Shown here: piece by piece, positions 8,869 to 16,997 of the stretch
How the letters are laid out: each line of letters begins with the position of its first letter
Position numbering within the stretch: the first letter of the stretch is position 1
Source of the DNA: Tenacibaculum lutimaris
GTDB taxonomy: Bacteria; Bacteroidota; Bacteroidia; Flavobacteriales; Flavobacteriaceae
Assembly: GCF_003610735.1 (NCBI RefSeq)
Contig: NZ_RAQM01000011.1
Location: 95,512 to 159,511 of the forward strand
Direction: 5' to 3'
Length of the DNA: 64,000 nt
The notes under the pieces: model-generated
Told to the model about the DNA's origin: nothing
Seen by the model: only the letters and a program-made list of their open reading frames with translations
Databases searched by the model: none
Translations under genes and position numbers: made by a program

Positions 8869-9438
8869 TTACTCCACCACAATATCATATTTATACAATA
8901 GTCCTGCAATATTTTCATTAGAAAATTTTGCTTTTTTAACCCTATTGTTTTCAGGATCGATTGTAAAATTAGTGGCAGTTGTAAAATCTGCTTTTTCTAA
9001 ATTCGTCTGATCAAAAATTGCTCCTTTTAAATCACAATCTTTAAAGACACCTTTACTTAAGTCAGCTTCAACAAAATCTACTTCTTGCAAATTACAACTT
9101 ATAAATTTTGTAGTGGGAATTTTTAATTGGTAAAAAGAAGATAAGTTTAGCTGGCAGTTATGAAAGCTCATTTCTAGCAAAAAGTTGTTGCATTCATTAA
9201 ACTTTACCCCAACCATTTTACAATTTTCAAAAGTGCAATCTTTAAAAAAAGTGTGGTTTACCACTGTATTACTAAAATTACAGTTGATAAACTCACACTC
9301 TAAAAATTCAATATTTGAAGCATGTACGTTCTCGAAATTGCAATTCTCGAACGTACAGCTGTCATATTCTCCTTTGTTGATTTTTGTTACTGTAAAATCA
9401 ACTTTTGTAAATGTTTCGTTGTCAAAGAAATCATTCAT
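8869..9438 (-). CDS. Pentapeptide repeat protein
   Basis: A 189-residue protein built of five-residue repeats with phenylalanine or leucine at the centre, for example CTFENCNFENVHASNIEF, LECEFINCNF and ADLSKGVFKDCDLKGAIF. It should fold as a right-handed quadrilateral beta-helix. Qnr and MfpA proteins, DNA-mimicking gyrase protectors, share this fold, but at 189 residues this is shorter than Qnr and no specific function can be assigned. The start follows the stop of the M3 peptidase gene directly. Confidence 0.85.
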   Translation of the reverse strand: MNDFFDNETFTKVDFTVTKINKGEYDSCTFENCNFENVHASNIEFLECEFINCNFSNTVVNHTFFKDCTFENCKMVGVKFNECNNFLLEMSFHNCQLNLSSFYQLKIPTTKFISCNLQEVDFVEADLSKGVFKDCDLKGAIFDQTNLEKADFTTATNFTIDPENNRVKKAKFSNENIAGLLYKYDIVVE

Positions 9439-11541
9439 TTATTGTAACCCTCTTGCTTTTAGCATTGGTTCTGCCTGTGGATCTCTTCCTGCAAAAACTC
9501 TATACATTTCTGCATAATCCATCGTGTTTCCTTTCGATAAGATTTGCTCTCTAAACTTCTGACCGTTTTCTCTAGTTAACAATCCGTTGTTTTTAAACCA
9601 ATCGTACGCATCGTGACTTAACATTTCTGTCCATAAATACGAGTAATATCCTGCTCCATATCCTCCACTAAAAATATGTGCAAAATATATTGAACGATAT
9701 CTTGGTGGTACCTCATCAATCTTTAACTTCATTTTAGCCAAAGCTTCTTCTTCAAATTTAGCTACATCTTCAATTGTAGTGTCTGCTGAAATAGTGTGCC
9801 ATTGCATATCTAAATTAGAAGATGCTAAGTTTTCTATAATTGAATATCCTTGATTGAACGTTCCTGCATCTTTAATTTTTTGTAATAATGCATCAGGAAT
9901 TACTTCTCCTGTTTTATAATGCAATGCATAGTTGTTTAATACCTCTGGATGTGTTGCCCAGTTTTCGTTAAACTGCGACGGGAACTCTACAAAATCTCTT
10001 GCCGTACTTGTTCCTGAAATTGATGCATATTTTTGATTTCCGAATAAACCGTGTAACGCATGTCCGAACTCATGGAAGGTAGTTTCTACATTATCAAAAC
10101 TAATTAATGCTGGTTCTCCTTCTGCTGGTTTTGGATAGTTACAAACGTTGTAGATTACTGGCTTTTGACCTCTTAATTTAGATTGTTTTACAAAAGCACT
10201 CATCCAAGCTCCTCCTCTTTTACTATCTCTTGCAAAGAAATCTCCGTAGAACAATCCTAACTTACTACCGTCTTCTTCAAAAATTTCATACACTACCACA
10301 TCTGGGTGATATGTTGGAATATCTGTGCGCTTTTTAAAGGTAATTCCGTATAATTTTGTTGCCGCATAAAACACTCCTTTTTCCAACACGTTGGTTAACT
10401 CAAAGTATGGTTTTACCTCATCTTCATTTAAGTTGTACTTAGACTTACGTACTTTTTCAGCAAAATGATTCCAATCGTATGGAGCTAAAGTAAAGTCGTT
10501 TCCTTCTTTGTTAATTTCTGCTTGGATTTCTTTCGTTTCAGCAGCTACTTTTTCTAATGAACCAGGAATTAATCCGTTGAACATTTCAAAAACTTTATCT
10601 GGTGTAGAAGCCATTGTTCCTTGTAAGCTCCAACTAGCAAAGTTGTCAAAACCTAAAATTTGTGCTTTCTTAGCACGTAACGAAGCCATTTTCTTTACTA
10701 AATCGCTTGTATCGTACTCACCTGCATCTGTTCTGTGAATAGATTTTTCGAACAATTGTTTACGAACTTCTCTATTTTCTAAAGTTTGTAATAAAGGTTG
10801 TTGCGTAGTATTGATTAATTGGATTTCGTACTTTCCGTCTTTCTCTAATCCTTTAATTGTTTCTTCAGAAAGTCCTTTTAACTGTTCTTTATCGGTAACC
10901 GTTAAACCTCCTTTTTTACTAGCATCTAATAACTTTTTTCCGAAGTCGTTAGATAAGCTTGCTAACTCTGCATTAATTTCTTTTAACTCGTTTTTCTTTT
11001 CTTCAGATAAGTTAGCACCTGCTTTTACAAACTTTTTATATTGTTCTTTTACCAAGTGTTTAGACTCTGCATCTAAATCTAAGTTATCTAAATTATCGTG
11101 TACCGCTTTTATTTTTTCAAACAACTTGGTGTTTAATAAAATTTCATCGTTGTGTTTAGAAAACTTTGGAGCTAATTCTTTTTGATTGTCTTTAATTGTA
11201 TCGTTCGTATGTGCTCCTGCTAAAGCATAAAAAACTGCCTCAACATTATCTAACGTTTTGCTACTTTCTTCAAAAGCTATAATTGTATTTTCAAATGTTG
11301 GAGCTTCTGTATTTGCTATAATTTTAGCTATTCCTTCATTTTGAACTTCCATACCTTTTAAAATTGCAGGCATAAAGTGTTCGTTTTTTATTTTGGTAAA
11401 ATCAGGTGCACCATAAGGTAAACTGCTTTTTACTAATAATGGGTTTTCTACCATGTTTGAAGTGGTTTCTTTTTTAGTTTGCTCTGTTTTACACGACATA
11501 GCTACTACTAGCGTTGCTATGAGTAATAGTTGTTTTTTCAT
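9439..11541 (-). CDS. M3 family oligopeptidase (Dcp/OpdA-like), lipoprotein
   Basis: A 700-residue zinc metallopeptidase of family M3, which trims short peptides. A lipoprotein signal (LVVAMSCKTE) places it at the cell envelope facing the periplasm. The zinc motif HEFGHALH is at about residue 490, with the third ligand in the following helix; the C-terminal RYRSIYFAHIFSGGYGAGYYSY is characteristic of Dcp. The length is typical of peptidyl-dipeptidase Dcp. It lies 16 bp downstream of nadC and is contiguous with the pentapeptide gene. Confidence 0.9.
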   Translation of the reverse strand: MKKQLLLIATLVVAMSCKTEQTKKETTSNMVENPLLVKSSLPYGAPDFTKIKNEHFMPAILKGMEVQNEGIAKIIANTEAPTFENTIIAFEESSKTLDNVEAVFYALAGAHTNDTIKDNQKELAPKFSKHNDEILLNTKLFEKIKAVHDNLDNLDLDAESKHLVKEQYKKFVKAGANLSEEKKNELKEINAELASLSNDFGKKLLDASKKGGLTVTDKEQLKGLSEETIKGLEKDGKYEIQLINTTQQPLLQTLENREVRKQLFEKSIHRTDAGEYDTSDLVKKMASLRAKKAQILGFDNFASWSLQGTMASTPDKVFEMFNGLIPGSLEKVAAETKEIQAEINKEGNDFTLAPYDWNHFAEKVRKSKYNLNEDEVKPYFELTNVLEKGVFYAATKLYGITFKKRTDIPTYHPDVVVYEIFEEDGSKLGLFYGDFFARDSKRGGAWMSAFVKQSKLRGQKPVIYNVCNYPKPAEGEPALISFDNVETTFHEFGHALHGLFGNQKYASISGTSTARDFVEFPSQFNENWATHPEVLNNYALHYKTGEVIPDALLQKIKDAGTFNQGYSIIENLASSNLDMQWHTISADTTIEDVAKFEEEALAKMKLKIDEVPPRYRSIYFAHIFSGGYGAGYYSYLWTEMLSHDAYDWFKNNGLLTRENGQKFREQILSKGNTMDYAEMYRVFAGRDPQAEPMLKARGLQ

Positions 11542-11557
11542 GATGTAGTAAGTTATA

Positions 11558-12418
11558 TTAATCGACTGCTTTTAAGCTTAAATCCATATTGTATACTGAA
11601 TGTGTTAAGGCTCCAGACGAAATAAAATCAACACCACACTCTGCATACGCTCTAATAGTCTTTTCGTTAATTCCTCCAGAAGATTCTGTTAAACAAGTAT
11701 CTCCTATCATTGCTACCGCCTTTCGGGTATCTTCATAGTTAAAATTATCTATCAAAATTCTATACACACCTTCGTTTTGTAAAATTTCTTCAATTTCTTC
11801 TAAACTGCGTGCTTCCACAATAATTTTAATATCTAGTCCTTTTTCCGCTAGGTATTTCTTAGTTTTGGTTATTGCTTGTGTAATTCCACCTGCAAAATCA
11901 ATATGATTGTCTTTAATCATTATCATATCGTATAAGGCAAATCGATGATTTTCTCCACCCCCTATTTTTACTGCCCATTTTTCTAAAGCACGGATTCCTG
12001 GTGTTGTTTTACGGGTGTCTAACACCTTAGTTTTGGTTCCTTCTAACAGGTCTGCAAAAAACTTGGTTTTGGTTGCTATAGCACTCATACGTTGCATGGC
12101 ATTTAGCACCAAACGTTCTGCCATTAATATGGATTGTGATTTTCCTGATACGTAAAAAACAATATCTCCATACTTTACTTTTTCTCCATCATTTATTAAG
12201 GTTTCTACTTCTAATTCTGGATCAACATAATTAAACACCATTTTAGCAAATTCTACCCCAGCAATTACTCCTTCGTCTTTTACCAATAGCTTTGCTTTAC
12301 CTTTTGCATCGGCAGGAATACATGATAATGAGGTATGATCTCCATCTCCTATATCTTCTCTAATAGCATTGGCTATAATTAAATCTAACTCTTTATTAAA
12401 TTGTTCTTTTGAAATCAT
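11558..12418 (-). CDS. nadC: Nicotinate-nucleotide pyrophosphorylase (carboxylating)
   Basis: A 286-residue quinolinate phosphoribosyltransferase that makes nicotinate mononucleotide from quinolinate and PRPP in de novo NAD synthesis. Visible motifs are EDIGDGDHTS at the start, MSAIATKTKFFAD, LDTRKTTPGIRALEKWAVKIGGGENHRF for the phosphate and quinolinate pockets, and SSGALTHSV near the C-terminus. It leads the leftward operon nadC, M3 peptidase, pentapeptide protein, yihY-like. Confidence 0.95.
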   Translation of the reverse strand: MISKEQFNKELDLIIANAIREDIGDGDHTSLSCIPADAKGKAKLLVKDEGVIAGVEFAKMVFNYVDPELEVETLINDGEKVKYGDIVFYVSGKSQSILMAERLVLNAMQRMSAIATKTKFFADLLEGTKTKVLDTRKTTPGIRALEKWAVKIGGGENHRFALYDMIMIKDNHIDFAGGITQAITKTKKYLAEKGLDIKIIVEARSLEEIEEILQNEGVYRILIDNFNYEDTRKAVAMIGDTCLTESSGGINEKTIRAYAECGVDFISSGALTHSVYNMDLSLKAVD

Positions 12419-12780
12419 AGTTTTGAATTATTGACGTAAAAATACAACTATTTTTAGTTCTCCGTTTTGAGTTATTAGTTTATTGTTTGATAATTTTTAT
12501 CACTCCTTTGCTAACAAAGTTCTACAACTTTTACAGTTTTTTTCTAATGTTTAATAGTTTTATAATTATTAAAATGAATCTTGTTTTTGGGGCTAAAAGG
12601 GTTGCCATTATTTTAAAAAACTGAAAGCTATTACTTACTATTTAACACTCTTGGTTAAAATACTTGCTTTTACGGTATGCTTTTTATGGTTATTGGTTGT
12701 TTTTTTATACTTTGCTGTTAAAAACCTAATTTTTATAAAGAAAAGCTTACTTTTTCTTCGCTTTTAACTACTTAAATAAT
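12419..12780. other. Intergenic region between divergent nadC and the 2OG oxygenase gene
   Basis: 362 bp of AT-rich DNA separating two divergent genes. I find no RNA gene, terminator or clear full promoter in it. It must hold the promoters of both genes. Nothing else can be supported. Confidence 0.5.
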
Positions 12781-13368
12781 ATGGCAATAAACTATCCTTT
12801 TGGTCTTCCGTTGAAACATAATTTTGCTGAATTCGTGCATTATAATGGGTTATTTCTTCCGCATGAAACGGAACGAATTCTTAATTTATGGGATGATAAT
12901 GAAAAAATTAAAGCTACGCTGAGCGGAGCAGACACTTATGATGATGAGCTTCGAAAAAGTGATGTGATGTTTATTGATAATACTCCTGAAAACGAATGGA
13001 TTTACAACCGATTGGCTGGTTTGGCTATTAAGTGTAATAACGAACGGTATTGGTTTGATTTATTGGGATTTCATAACAATTTGCAATTGGCTAGTTATAC
13101 TGAGGGTGATTTTTTTGATTGGCATTTAGATTTTGGTGCTGGTGAAATTTCTGATAGAAAGTTGAGCATTTCCATGCAGTTATCTGACCCAGATGAGTAT
13201 GAGGGTGGTGATTTACAGTTTATGTTTAATCAGAAAATTGTAAGTGCTCCTAGAGAGAAAGGTACCATTATTGTTTTTCCTTCTTTTATGATGCATCGTG
13301 TTACTCCTATTACCAAAGGGGTTCGTAAGTCTATTGTTGGTTGGGTTGCGGGTCCTCCGTATAGGTAG
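12781..13368 (+). CDS. 2-oxoglutarate/Fe(II)-dependent oxygenase (PKHD/YbiX type)
   Basis: A 195-residue prolyl-4-hydroxylase-like dioxygenase. The iron triad is visible: HxD in DWHLDFGAG (His about residue 115), the distal histidine in MMHRVTP (about 171), and the 2-oxoglutarate-binding arginine in RKSIVGWVAG (about 182). EGGDLQFMF is the usual strand before the distal histidine. It belongs to the PKHD-type hydroxylases (YbiX/PiuC), some of which are iron-stress genes. It is transcribed alone and is the last core gene before the first cassette-like array. Confidence 0.85.
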   Translation: MAINYPFGLPLKHNFAEFVHYNGLFLPHETERILNLWDDNEKIKATLSGADTYDDELRKSDVMFIDNTPENEWIYNRLAGLAIKCNNERYWFDLLGFHNNLQLASYTEGDFFDWHLDFGAGEISDRKLSISMQLSDPDEYEGGDLQFMFNQKIVSAPREKGTIIVFPSFMMHRVTPITKGVRKSIVGWVAGPPYR

Positions 13369-13481
13369 GTTATTAAGAGAGCTTATGGAATTCCGTAAAA
13401 ATGTATATAGCTATTGTATTAGATTCTTAGGAATTATATAATTAATTAACAAATCCCGATAACTCGTTAATAACTTTTCTT

Positions 13482-13511
13482 TTTGGTAAAGTATTGATTT
13501 TGCTATATTTG
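13482..13511 (+). promoter_or_regulatory. Bacteroidota promoter in the leader of cassette-like array A
   Basis: TTTG (13482-13485), an 18-bp spacer, then TATATTTG (13504-13511), a textbook Bacteroidota -33/-7 pair. It points into the array of same-strand genes. The first unit starts about 85 bp downstream. The position is comparable to the common promoter of an integron. The equivalent place in array B (37790-37802) has only a degenerate copy. Confidence 0.65.
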
Positions 13512-13542
13512 ATAACCTATAAAATTGCTATCCTTTATTATT

Positions 13543-13604
13543 GATATCCCATGCTATTGTCGGGATAAAACAACTAAAGTTTGGCATATAACGAGTTGCC
13601 ACAC
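13543..13604 (+). repeat. Array leader repeat, copy A
   Basis: About 62 bp ending in GGCATATAACGAG and then the first unit's GTTGCCACAC. It matches 37844-37909 closely: ATCCCAT, GGATAAAACAACTAAA and GGCATATAACGAGTTGCCA are shared, with a few differences between. The segment TTTGGCATATAACGAGTTGCCA region is itself an imperfect inverted repeat (TGGCA/TGCCA), as expected of a simple recombination site at the array head. Confidence 0.7.
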
Positions 13605-13621
13605 ATTTGAAAAACCAAACT

Positions 13622-14170
13622 ATGAGCAAAAAATTACATCTTATTTTATTATTGATTTTGCCAATGATAGTCTTCGGACAATTATCGGAATCCCTTAATA
13701 ATATGAAAGCGGATGAAAATCCTGAATATAAAAATTATGAACCTTTGCTATTTAAAGCAACGAAATACATCTTTGATAATCCAGTAAACGTAAAATCAAA
13801 GGAATTCATTTCTGCAACACAAATTGTCGGATTTTGGATGAATAAAGATACTGGAATGGGAATACCAACCTTTGGAGATTTTTTCACTTCTCTGACCAAT
13901 GAAAATCAACAACAATTTCTTTATACAGTTGCAATGATTCATTATGGTTTAGACCAAAAAATCAATCACGGCCGAATTTTGACTTGTAAAAAAATTAACG
14001 GACAAAAATACAGTGAACAAGAAGATGTCAGAGAAGTCCAAATCGGTGGAGCAAAAATTTTGCTGGAATATATAGGAGATAAAAACAACAACGTTCCAAT
14101 TAACTCAAAAACAAAAAAATATGTAAAAGCATATAAAAAAGAGAAGTTGGACAAGATGTTTTTTGACTAA
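13622..14170 (+). CDS. Hypothetical secreted protein (unit C1)
   Basis: A 182-residue protein. I start at the ATG at 13622 because it gives a compact signal peptide (LHLILLLILPMIVFGQ); a TTG five codons upstream is less likely. The rest is soluble, with a conserved-looking block QIVGFWMNKDTGMGIPTFGDF and a cluster of lysines at the C-terminus. I do not recognise a family. It is the only gene of unit C1, enclosed by the 10-bp pair GTTGCCACAC / GTGTGGCAAC. Confidence 0.65.
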   Translation: MSKKLHLILLLILPMIVFGQLSESLNNMKADENPEYKNYEPLLFKATKYIFDNPVNVKSKEFISATQIVGFWMNKDTGMGIPTFGDFFTSLTNENQQQFLYTVAMIHYGLDQKINHGRILTCKKINGQKYSEQEDVREVQIGGAKILLEYIGDKNNNVPINSKTKKYVKAYKKEKLDKMFFD

Positions 14171-14188
14171 CAAATTGGAATGAAAAAC

Positions 14189-14327
14189 GTGTGGCAACAC
14201 CGTGTAAAAATAATTGCTTGGTTCTTGCCTACTCGGAAAATCCTGCGGATTTTCCTCTGGTTCGTTCCTTTTTAGTAAGTTAGTTGCTTGCACACGCAAC
14301 TATCCTTACACATAAACGTTGTGCCTC
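14189..14327 (+). repeat. Palindromic intercassette site E1 (C1/C2)
   Basis: 139 bp. It runs from the end of C1 (GTGTGGCAAC) to the start of C2 (GTTGTGCCTC). Outer arms GTGTAAAAATAATTGC and GCAACTATCCTTACAC are reverse complements with three mismatches. The centre holds the perfect hairpin GGAAAATCC-TGC-GGATTTTCC. The site ends in ACATAAACGTTG. It has the overall architecture of a folded attC but not the classical consensus. Confidence 0.75.
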
Positions 14328-14338
14328 ATTAAAAGAAA

Positions 14339-14887
14339 ATGGAAAGAATAGAAATCTACACCAGTAAAAAGAAATCATTATTACTTCTTTTCGGATCCTT
14401 AGCATTTGTTGCTCTTGGAATCTGGCTTGTAATGGAAGCCGACAACTTGACTGGTTGGAGAGCAAGAAATCCATTATTCACGAGAGCAATCGGTATTGCA
14501 TCAATTCTATTCTTCGGACTGGGAATTTTTGTTTCTATCAAAAGACTTTTAAAGTCAGAAATCGCTTTGATTATTGACCCAATCGGACTGAACGTTAATC
14601 CAAAAAAGTCAACTTCTGAGTTTATTAAATGGGAAGAAATAATTGGCTTTGAAGAAATAAAAATTCAAAGCACAAGAATACTCATAATAAGAGTCATGAA
14701 TCCTGAATACTGGCTTGAGCAAGAAACAAATATGATTAGAAAAAAAATGATGCAATTCAATATCAACAACTATGAATCACCATTTAACATCGCTGCTTCA
14801 GGACTTAATATTAATTCGACTGAACTGAAGAATACTCTGAACAAATACTTTGAAAAATATAAGAACGAGGCACAACAACGCATATAG
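14339..14887 (+). CDS. STM3941 family membrane protein (unit C2)
   Basis: A 182-residue protein with two N-terminal transmembrane helices (residues ~13-32 and ~47-66) followed by a soluble domain. The order MERIEIYTSKKKS, two helices, IALIIDPIGLNVNP, IKWEEIIGF fits the STM3941 family, whose function is unknown. The last six residues (EAQQRI) are encoded by the unit's end repeat GAGGCACAAC and the following palindrome, and the stop lies inside the site. The reading frame has therefore grown into the recombination-like site, or been trimmed there. Confidence 0.75.
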   Translation: MERIEIYTSKKKSLLLLFGSLAFVALGIWLVMEADNLTGWRARNPLFTRAIGIASILFFGLGIFVSIKRLLKSEIALIIDPIGLNVNPKKSTSEFIKWEEIIGFEEIKIQSTRILIIRVMNPEYWLEQETNMIRKKMMQFNINNYESPFNIAASGLNINSTELKNTLNKYFEKYKNEAQQRI

Positions 14888-15002
14888 CTTATGGCGGGTG
14901 AACAGCTACCAGCAAGGTTTTCGCTCCGTAGCCAACTTTTGTTTCGGGCGACAGGAAAGTGCTTCGAAACCGCCACAAGCCATATGCAAACCGTTGGCAG
15001 TA
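14867..15002 (+). repeat. Palindromic intercassette site E2 (C2/C3)
   Basis: 136 bp from GAGGCACAAC (end of C2) to GTTGGCAGTA (start of C3). Outer arms GCATATAGCTTATGGCGG and CCGCCACAAGCCATATGC pair at 15 of 18 positions. The site ends in GCAAACCGTTG. Its central ~60 bp differ from E1 and E3, so only the architecture is conserved. Confidence 0.75.
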
Positions 15003-15014
15003 ATATAAACGAAA

Positions 15015-15833
15015 ATGGAAGAAAACGAAGAAAAAGAGACAAATGTAAAAGCGACAATAGATGCTGTAACGGGATTAGTTAAAGCTGTTCCTGTTTACCA
15101 AGATGCAGTTCAGCCAGCCGCAAAACAAATTGGAAAATCATTAGAAACGGTATCTAAAACTGTAAATATTGCACTTGCACCAATAAAAGCATTGGTTTGG
15201 GGATACGAAAAAATTGAGGATTTTATTTCTACAAGGGTTTCAGAAAAGCTCAAAAATGTACCTGAAGAAAATATCACTACACCACCACCACAAGTTGCTG
15301 GACCAGCAATTGAAGCTTTAAGGTTTTCGGGGCACGATGTGAATTTAAGAGAGCTATATGCTAACCTTTTAGCGACCGCAATGGACAAAGAAACAATACA
15401 TCAAGCTCATCCTGGATTTGTAGAGACTTTAAAAAATTTAACTAGTGACGAAGCTCTTTTACTACAAGCGTTTACAACACAAAGCTCGCATCCATTAATT
15501 GATATTAGAGGTAAATTAACTGATGGTAAAGGATACGCAAACCTGTATTCAAATTATGGGCATTTCCATAAGAAAGTAGCATTAGATAGGTCAGATTTAG
15601 TGCCAGCATATATTGATAACTTATGCCGATTAGGAATTTTAGAAATTCCTGCATTAACTTCAATGACCGCACCAAACACCTATGAAGCATTGACGACTGA
15701 CCCAGAATTAGACCAAATAAAAGATGAAATTACATCTAAACTAAAAAGAACAGTTGATTTCCAAAAGAAACTAGTGAGGCTAACTGAATTTGGAAGACAA
15801 TTTGTTCAAAACGTTGTTATTGAAAAAAAATAA
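15015..15833 (+). CDS. Abi-alpha (DUF4393) family protein (unit C3)
   Basis: A 272-residue protein. The central segment TPPPQVAGPAIEALRFSGHD, followed by NLRELYANLLATAMDKETI and HPGFVETLKNLTSDEA, is the DUF4393 signature, renamed Abi-alpha because a member causes abortive infection of phage. The N-terminal ~60 residues form an amphipathic helical region (AVQPAAKQIGKSLETVSK). The biochemical activity is unknown. As the sole gene of a cassette-like unit it is a candidate phage-defence cassette, by family inference only. Confidence 0.8.
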   Translation: MEENEEKETNVKATIDAVTGLVKAVPVYQDAVQPAAKQIGKSLETVSKTVNIALAPIKALVWGYEKIEDFISTRVSEKLKNVPEENITTPPPQVAGPAIEALRFSGHDVNLRELYANLLATAMDKETIHQAHPGFVETLKNLTSDEALLLQAFTTQSSHPLIDIRGKLTDGKGYANLYSNYGHFHKKVALDRSDLVPAYIDNLCRLGILEIPALTSMTAPNTYEALTTDPELDQIKDEITSKLKRTVDFQKKLVRLTEFGRQFVQNVVIEKK

Positions 15834-15839
15834 AAATAC

Positions 15840-15975
15840 TACTGCCAACAATGGCTATAAGTAATTGCTTGCCTTCACCTACTTCTGAAAATCCTCGCGG
15901 ATTTCAGTTTGGTCTGTACTTGCAAAGTTAAGTGCTAAACCACGCAACTAATCTTATACAAACACGTTGTAAGCA
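15840..15975 (+). repeat. Palindromic intercassette site E3 (C3/C4)
   Basis: 136 bp from TACTGCCAAC (end of C3) to GTTGTAAGCA (start of C4). Outer arms CTATAAGTAATTGC and GCAACTAATCTTATAC pair imperfectly. The central hairpin is CTGAAAATCC / GGATTTCAG, close to that of E1. The site ends in ACAAACACGTTG. Confidence 0.75.
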
Positions 15976-16011
15976 ATTTAAACCGACCAAAACTATGAAG
16001 AAAATTATATA

Positions 16012-16923
16012 ATGAAATTAACAAGTCCACTTTTATTACTAATTCTATTTGTAACAATGATTAGTTGCAATAAATCAATAGAACAAAAAAATACAACACC
16101 TACTCAAGAAAAAACTGAATCGATTGATTCTATAGAAACAGAAAATGTAACTTTTGAAAGTGAAGGGGTTAAATTGGCTGGTACAATTTATAGTCCTAAT
16201 CATCCACATTCAGCAGTTGTCATTGTGCACGGTTCTGACCAAGTACCTCGAATGACAAAGTTTGCTGAATTGTTAGCCAAGAATGACATTTTAGTATTGA
16301 CCTATGATAAACGTGGGGTTGGAGAATCTGGTGGAGTTTATGCAGGACCAGAAGTTGGAACGAATAATATTAGTGTTGAAAATCTAAACCTATTAGCAAA
16401 AGATGCAAGTTCCGCTGTTAATTTAATTCATAGTAAAGAAAAAGATTTACCCATTGGACTTATTGGTGCGAGTCAAGCAGGTTGGATAATCCCAATTGTA
16501 GTAAAAGAAAATCCATTAGTGGAATTTATGGTCTTAATGAGTAGCCCTACAATAACTACACTTGAACAATTGAGATTTCAATTTTACACAAATGGGAGAA
16601 CCGATTTTTGGGATAATCACACAGAAAAAGACGCACGTGAACATATTAAAAACGACCCTGACAAATTTCAATTTGAAGCTACTGACCCAAAAGAGGTTTT
16701 AAGAGAATTATCAATTCCTGGTCTTTGGGTTTTTGGAGAAAAAGATATTCAAATTCCTGTGAAGATGTGTATTGAGCATCTAAATGCTTTAAAATTAGAG
16801 AACAAACCATTTGAGTATGTTTTGTTTCCATCATTAGGACATAATACCAATATGACAGAACCAATAAATATTTCTGTCAATTGGATAAAACGAAAGGCAT
16901 CGGAAATTAAGAATAATAAATAG
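16012..16923 (+). CDS. Alpha/beta hydrolase lipoprotein (unit C4)
   Basis: A 303-residue alpha/beta hydrolase of the dienelactone-hydrolase or S9-like type. The signal MKLTSPLLLLILFVTMISC ends in a lipobox cysteine, so the enzyme is lipid-anchored. Catalytic features are VIVHGSDQVPR (oxyanion loop), the nucleophile elbow GASQAG (Ser about 158), VFGEKDIQIP (acid) and SLGHNTNM (His). The substrate is unknown. It is the gene of unit C4, whose left border GTTGTAAGCA is intact but whose right border is degenerate. Confidence 0.8.
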   Translation: MKLTSPLLLLILFVTMISCNKSIEQKNTTPTQEKTESIDSIETENVTFESEGVKLAGTIYSPNHPHSAVVIVHGSDQVPRMTKFAELLAKNDILVLTYDKRGVGESGGVYAGPEVGTNNISVENLNLLAKDASSAVNLIHSKEKDLPIGLIGASQAGWIIPIVVKENPLVEFMVLMSSPTITTLEQLRFQFYTNGRTDFWDNHTEKDAREHIKNDPDKFQFEATDPKEVLRELSIPGLWVFGEKDIQIPVKMCIEHLNALKLENKPFEYVLFPSLGHNTNMTEPINISVNWIKRKASEIKNNK

Positions 16924-16930
16924 AAATACA

Positions 16931-16979
16931 AACTTAGGATGGCTATAAGTAATTGCTTGTTCTCGCCTACTTCTGAAAA
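16931..16979 (+). repeat. Truncated palindromic site E5 (C4/C5)
   Basis: The segment GGATGGCTATAAGTAATTGC onward repeats the left arm of E3 almost exactly up to CTTCTGAAAA. The central hairpin's second half, the right arm and the GTTG border are missing, and the next gene starts 18 bp later. Read as a deletion that fused C4 to C5. The end repeat that should match GTTGTAAGCA is also mutated. Confidence 0.7.
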
Positions 16980-16997
16980 ACCGAACATAATACAAAA

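Noticed and set aside
8869..9438. Qnr-type quinolone resistance protein
   Set aside because: The pentapeptide fold is shared, but the length and lack of specific Qnr loops do not support this name.
13452..13472. Possible extra inverted copy of the leader end (ACTCGTTA) upstream of the array A promoter
   Set aside because: It partly mirrors TAACGAG near 13588 but is short, absent in array B and not clearly above chance.
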